64,000 nt of DNA from an uncultured Formosa sp. (GTDB lineage: Bacteria > Bacteroidota > Bacteroidia > Flavobacteriales > Flavobacteriaceae). Below are positions 63,001 through 64,000 of this stretch, piece after piece (position 1 is the first letter of the stretch; every line of letters begins with the position of its first letter). The stretch lies in contig CABXZJ010000001.1 of NCBI GenBank assembly GCA_902516685.1, forward strand, positions 60,336 through 124,335. The letters are read 5' to 3'. The notes below the pieces were generated by a model that saw nothing but the letters and a program-made list of their open reading frames with translations, was not told the origin of the DNA and did not search any database. The position numbers were made by a program, and so were the translations under genes.

Positions 63001-63240
63001 GTTATACACATGCGTTTGGTGCCAGGACTAAGAAGTCGTTTAAATTACAATATTGCATCAATACTTGCATTCGGAAGTATTTTAATGACCTATTTTGGTG
63101 TCAATTTTTATTTAGCAGGGCTTCATTCGTATGCGAAGGACGATCAAGATATAAGTGTAGTATACATATTTTCAGCATTAATAATAATATTAACTTTAAG
63201 TATACTAGCTAATTTAAAATTTAAAAAATTTTATAAATAA
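60058..63240 (+). CDS. Fused cytochrome c biogenesis protein CcsB-CcsA
   Basis: This 1060-residue membrane protein is a system II cytochrome c synthetase with both subunits fused. The ResB/CcsB part comes first, with spans LTAALFIIYAVAMAVGTFMD and WATLTLHLSFIFILLGAYIT, then a large periplasmic domain. A second hydrophobic stretch (AALVLFIAFFSFGSYAQ, about residue 480) introduces another periplasmic domain. The last third is CcsA, with HAPWSDAYESMIYVAW, YWLMIHVAIIVGSYG and the haem-handling WWD motif ESWGRYWGWDPKETWALI. It exports haem and attaches it to CxxCH apocytochromes. No thioredoxin-like partner is adjacent. Confidence 0.94.
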   Translation: MLKKVKSIIFSNRLTAALFIIYAVAMAVGTFMDQGQSTSPTPYSRTLIYNAWWFEAIMLMFMINFIGNIFKYRLLQKKKWATLTLHLSFIFILLGAYITRNYGYEGMMSIREGATENTFLSQKTYLTTLIDGDYRIDGELQRLTKSHAVDFSTRLKNKYSLETFYGKSPVLIELLDFISGAEEDIIPNEKGEYYLKLVEAGSGNPHNHFLKLGEVSNIHNVLYSLNKPTDGAINLTYFENGELTIESPFGGEYMTMATRQQGLLIKDSVQPLVLRSRYIIGNQAIVFPKPVIKGVFDIVKKSELLKGSEDGISLRVSANGETDTVKLLGGQGINNPFKQIEVGGLDFAFKYGSKIINLPFDIKLNDFIAERYPGTEKSYASFESKVTVLDSKEGEFDFHIYMNNILNHRGYRFFQSSFDPDEKGTILSVNHDYWGTWFTYLGYYLLYFGLLAILISRGARMEFLRKKLDSIKKKKAALVLFIAFFSFGSYAQKNHNTSHDFKRPTQKQLDSILSQNITPVEASDRFGYLVIQDSDGRMKPVNTYASELLRKLSKKDIYQEYNSNQVFLSMQESPQLWYNIPIIYLKTKKADTIRNIIGIPKNQKYAALIDFLDGNLNYKLGPYLEDAYSAQIPTAIQKEFKEADQRVSLLFNTLEGDALRLFPIPNDQNNKWISPREFIQSKIVIKDTLYANFIRTGFLAYMSTLQNEKVTKIDFSQSEKLLEAIKITQVKYGDKAMLSDDKIRTEIFYNKYDIFKKLFSWYMYSSSLMFVLLIIQILRNKSRGLYISVIFFKAMIYICFGLHTFGLIARWYISGHAPWSDAYESMIYVAWATMAFGVMLGQKSNLTFASTAFVTAMILMIAHWNWMDPSIGNLQPVLNSYWLMIHVAIIVGSYGPFALGMILGIISLVLMILTNSKNKEIMKLNVSELTVINEMALTVGLVMLTIGNFLGGMWANESWGRYWGWDPKETWALISIMIYAFVIHMRLVPGLRSRLNYNIASILAFGSILMTYFGVNFYLAGLHSYAKDDQDISVVYIFSALIIILTLSILANLKFKKFYK

Positions 63241-63358
63241 TAAAACCTCTATTTATTTTAAATATATATATATAAATCATTTTAATTTAATTTTTGACAA
63301 TTTATTTGACACATAATGACATTTTTTTTTAATTTAGAACTTTAATCTAACAACTTCA
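63241..63358. other. AT-rich gap after ccsBA
   Basis: A 118-base spacer including a run of alternating TA (63263-63272) and long T tracts. No hairpin terminator and no full -7 element is visible on the plus strand. It separates ccsBA from a small membrane protein gene. Confidence 0.4.
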
Positions 63359-63544
63359 ATGAAATTTATTAAACTCCTAGGAATTACTAACGCTTTACTT
63401 TTGATGCTTTGTGTGTTAATTATTGTAGTTTCAGAATATTTATTTTTTAGTGGAAATCAATTACATGGAATTTTTGTTGGTATATGGGCACCAATGCTTG
63501 TTGGACTTATGATATTTTTTAAACTCTTTCGACTTGGCCGCTAA
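63359..63544 (+). CDS. Small two-span membrane protein of unknown function
   Basis: This 61-residue protein has two hydrophobic segments (LLGITNALLLMLCVLIIVVS and IFVGIWAPMLVGLMIFFKLF) joined by a short polar turn (FSGNQLHG), and a basic C-terminus (RLGR). The clear start, gene-like composition and location suggest that it is real. Its function is unknown. Its 3' end overlaps a possible second tiny membrane protein gene. Confidence 0.65.
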   Translation: MKFIKLLGITNALLLMLCVLIIVVSEYLFFSGNQLHGIFVGIWAPMLVGLMIFFKLFRLGR

Positions 63545-63641
63545 CGATATTGTATTTTATTTTTCCGTTTTTGTTTCCGTATGCGTTGCTATTTGGGCTT
63601 TTGTTTTAATTAAGCAGTTTAACGATTTAGATAAAAAATAG
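63534..63641 (+). CDS. Candidate 35-residue membrane protein with TTG start
   Basis: A frame from TTG 63534 to TAG 63641 encodes AANDIVFYFSVFVSVCVAIW and then AFVLIKQFNDLDKK: one membrane span and a charged tail. It overlaps the preceding 61-residue protein gene by 11 bases, the same coupling style as other operons here. The span plus polar tail looks more protein-like than random AT-rich sequence. The tiny size and non-ATG start keep confidence low. I recognise no family. Confidence 0.4.
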   Translation: MAANDIVFYFSVFVSVCVAIWAFVLIKQFNDLDKK

Positions 63642-63645
63642 TAAC

Positions 63646-63653
63646 TAACTTTG
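63646..63653 (+). promoter_or_regulatory. Candidate -7 element TAACTTTG close to a start codon
   Basis: This full TAnnTTTG match ends 6 bases before the ATG at 63660. If used, the transcript would start at or near the ATG. It might be a chance match. Confidence 0.3.
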
Positions 63654-63659
63654 TTTTCA

Positions 63660-64000
63660 ATGTTTAAATACGATTTAGGTATAAATACTATTTGTACCCA
63701 CACTGGTGCTGTGGAGGACCTTACTTTTGGAGGTGCTGTTTCACCCTTGTATCTTTCCACATCATACGAATTTATTAATAAGGATTCTAAAAGATATCCT
63801 AGATATTTCAACAGCCCTAATCAAGAATTTTTATCAAAAAAAATTGCTGCTCTAGAGAAATCAGAGTCTGCTATGATTTTTTCATCTGGAATGGCAGCTA
63901 TTGCTAACGTGATGCTTATGGTTTTAAAAAACGGAGATCATGCAATTATCCAAAATGATATTTATGGTGGTACTCGAAATTTTATTGAATCCCATTTTAA
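63660..64000 (+). CDS. Cys/Met metabolism PLP-dependent enzyme (3' end outside window)
   Basis: The first 113 codons of a fold-type I PLP enzyme of the cystathionine gamma-synthase/beta-lyase family. The visible part has LGINTICTHTGAVEDLTFGG, VSPLYLSTSYEF, RYPRYFNSPNQEFLSKKIAA (cofactor phosphate-binding Tyr and Arg), AMIFSSGMAAIANVMLMVLK, and NDIYGGTRNF with the active-site Tyr. The PLP Lys lies beyond the window. This is a second, clearly different member of the family also seen at 51150-52343. Which step of methionine or cysteine metabolism it serves cannot be decided from this part. Confidence 0.88.
   Translation, partial: MFKYDLGINTICTHTGAVEDLTFGGAVSPLYLSTSYEFINKDSKRYPRYFNSPNQEFLSKKIAALEKSESAMIFSSGMAAIANVMLMVLKNGDHAIIQNDIYGGTRNFIESHF

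Noticed and set aside
1..64000. CRISPR arrays, tRNA or rRNA genes, IS elements, prophage
   Set aside because: No regularly spaced repeats, no cloverleaf sequences in the intergenic gaps, and no transposase, integrase or phage structural genes among the frames.

Overview
This window is chromosomal DNA of a Gram-negative member of the Bacteroidota, most likely family Flavobacteriaceae. The evidence is the strongly AT-rich sequence, the gliding lipoprotein GldI, an OstA-like LPS-transport protein, tandem DUF368 transporters, a CcsB-CcsA fusion, a Fur protein of the Bacteroidota type, and many promoter -7 elements of the form TAnnTTTG with no clear Shine-Dalgarno sequences. Almost everything is core housekeeping DNA, densely packed in short operons whose genes overlap by 4 to 15 bases. 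I see no tRNA, rRNA, CRISPR array, insertion sequence, prophage or plasmid gene.

Layout. 1-2800 (+): the 3' part of mnmA, a nitronate monooxygenase-like gene and mazG. 2790-22374 (-): a DUF349 protein, aroE with two DUF368 genes, a TPR protein, a class III aminotransferase, an OstA-like gene, purA, fur, a RelA/SpoT gene, a SpoU-type RNA methyltransferase, two amidohydrolases and a DUF3810 protein. 22443-23903 (+): pepD. 23912-26640 (-): a cyclophilin-FKBP lipoprotein, gldI and nrnA. 26728-27147 (+): ndk. 27180-28965 (-): a DUF721 gene, a small lipoprotein and recF. 29105-35392 (+): a TPR membrane protein, ribH, one or two small membrane proteins, mutL, two rhomboid proteases and an EEP-family hydrolase.

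35407-41710 (-): a WbqC protein, lepB, dapB, a DUF5683 protein, parB, parA, a DivIC-like gene and udk. Then trxB (+), pheT, an OmpA lipoprotein, a glycosyltransferase and an HSDR_N nuclease-like gene (-), holA (+), a frameshifted polyphosphate-glucokinase-like gene and a conserved unknown (-), a membrane hydrolase (+), and a Cys/Met-metabolism PLP enzyme (-) divergent from an Lrp/AsnC regulator (+). 53028-58056 (+): lpdA, pabB, tilS and a YheT hydrolase. 58042-59909 (-): maf, a kdsC-like gene and a DUF2520 protein. 60058-64000 (+): ccsBA, two small membrane proteins and the start of a second Cys/Met PLP enzyme.

How the genes fit together. Envelope functions are spread through the window: LPS transport (OstA-like), KDO synthesis (KdsC-like), undecaprenyl-phosphate recycling (DUF368), signal peptidase, OmpA lipoprotein, lipoprotein folding catalysts and gliding (GldI). 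Replication, segregation and repair are represented by ParAB, RecF, DUF721, HolA and MutL. Nucleotide, tRNA and cofactor housekeeping includes MazG, Maf, Ndk, Udk, PurA, MnmA, TilS, RibH and PabB.

I found no clear new multi-gene system. The points most worth a second look are the glucokinase-like gene, broken at a T-run that also reads as a canonical -1 slippery heptamer; a MutL whose conserved DQH motif reads NQN; two very short, possibly real membrane-protein genes (30441-30581 and 63534-63641); and a regular TAnnTTTG-to-start spacing that implies very short leaders and corrects several gene starts.
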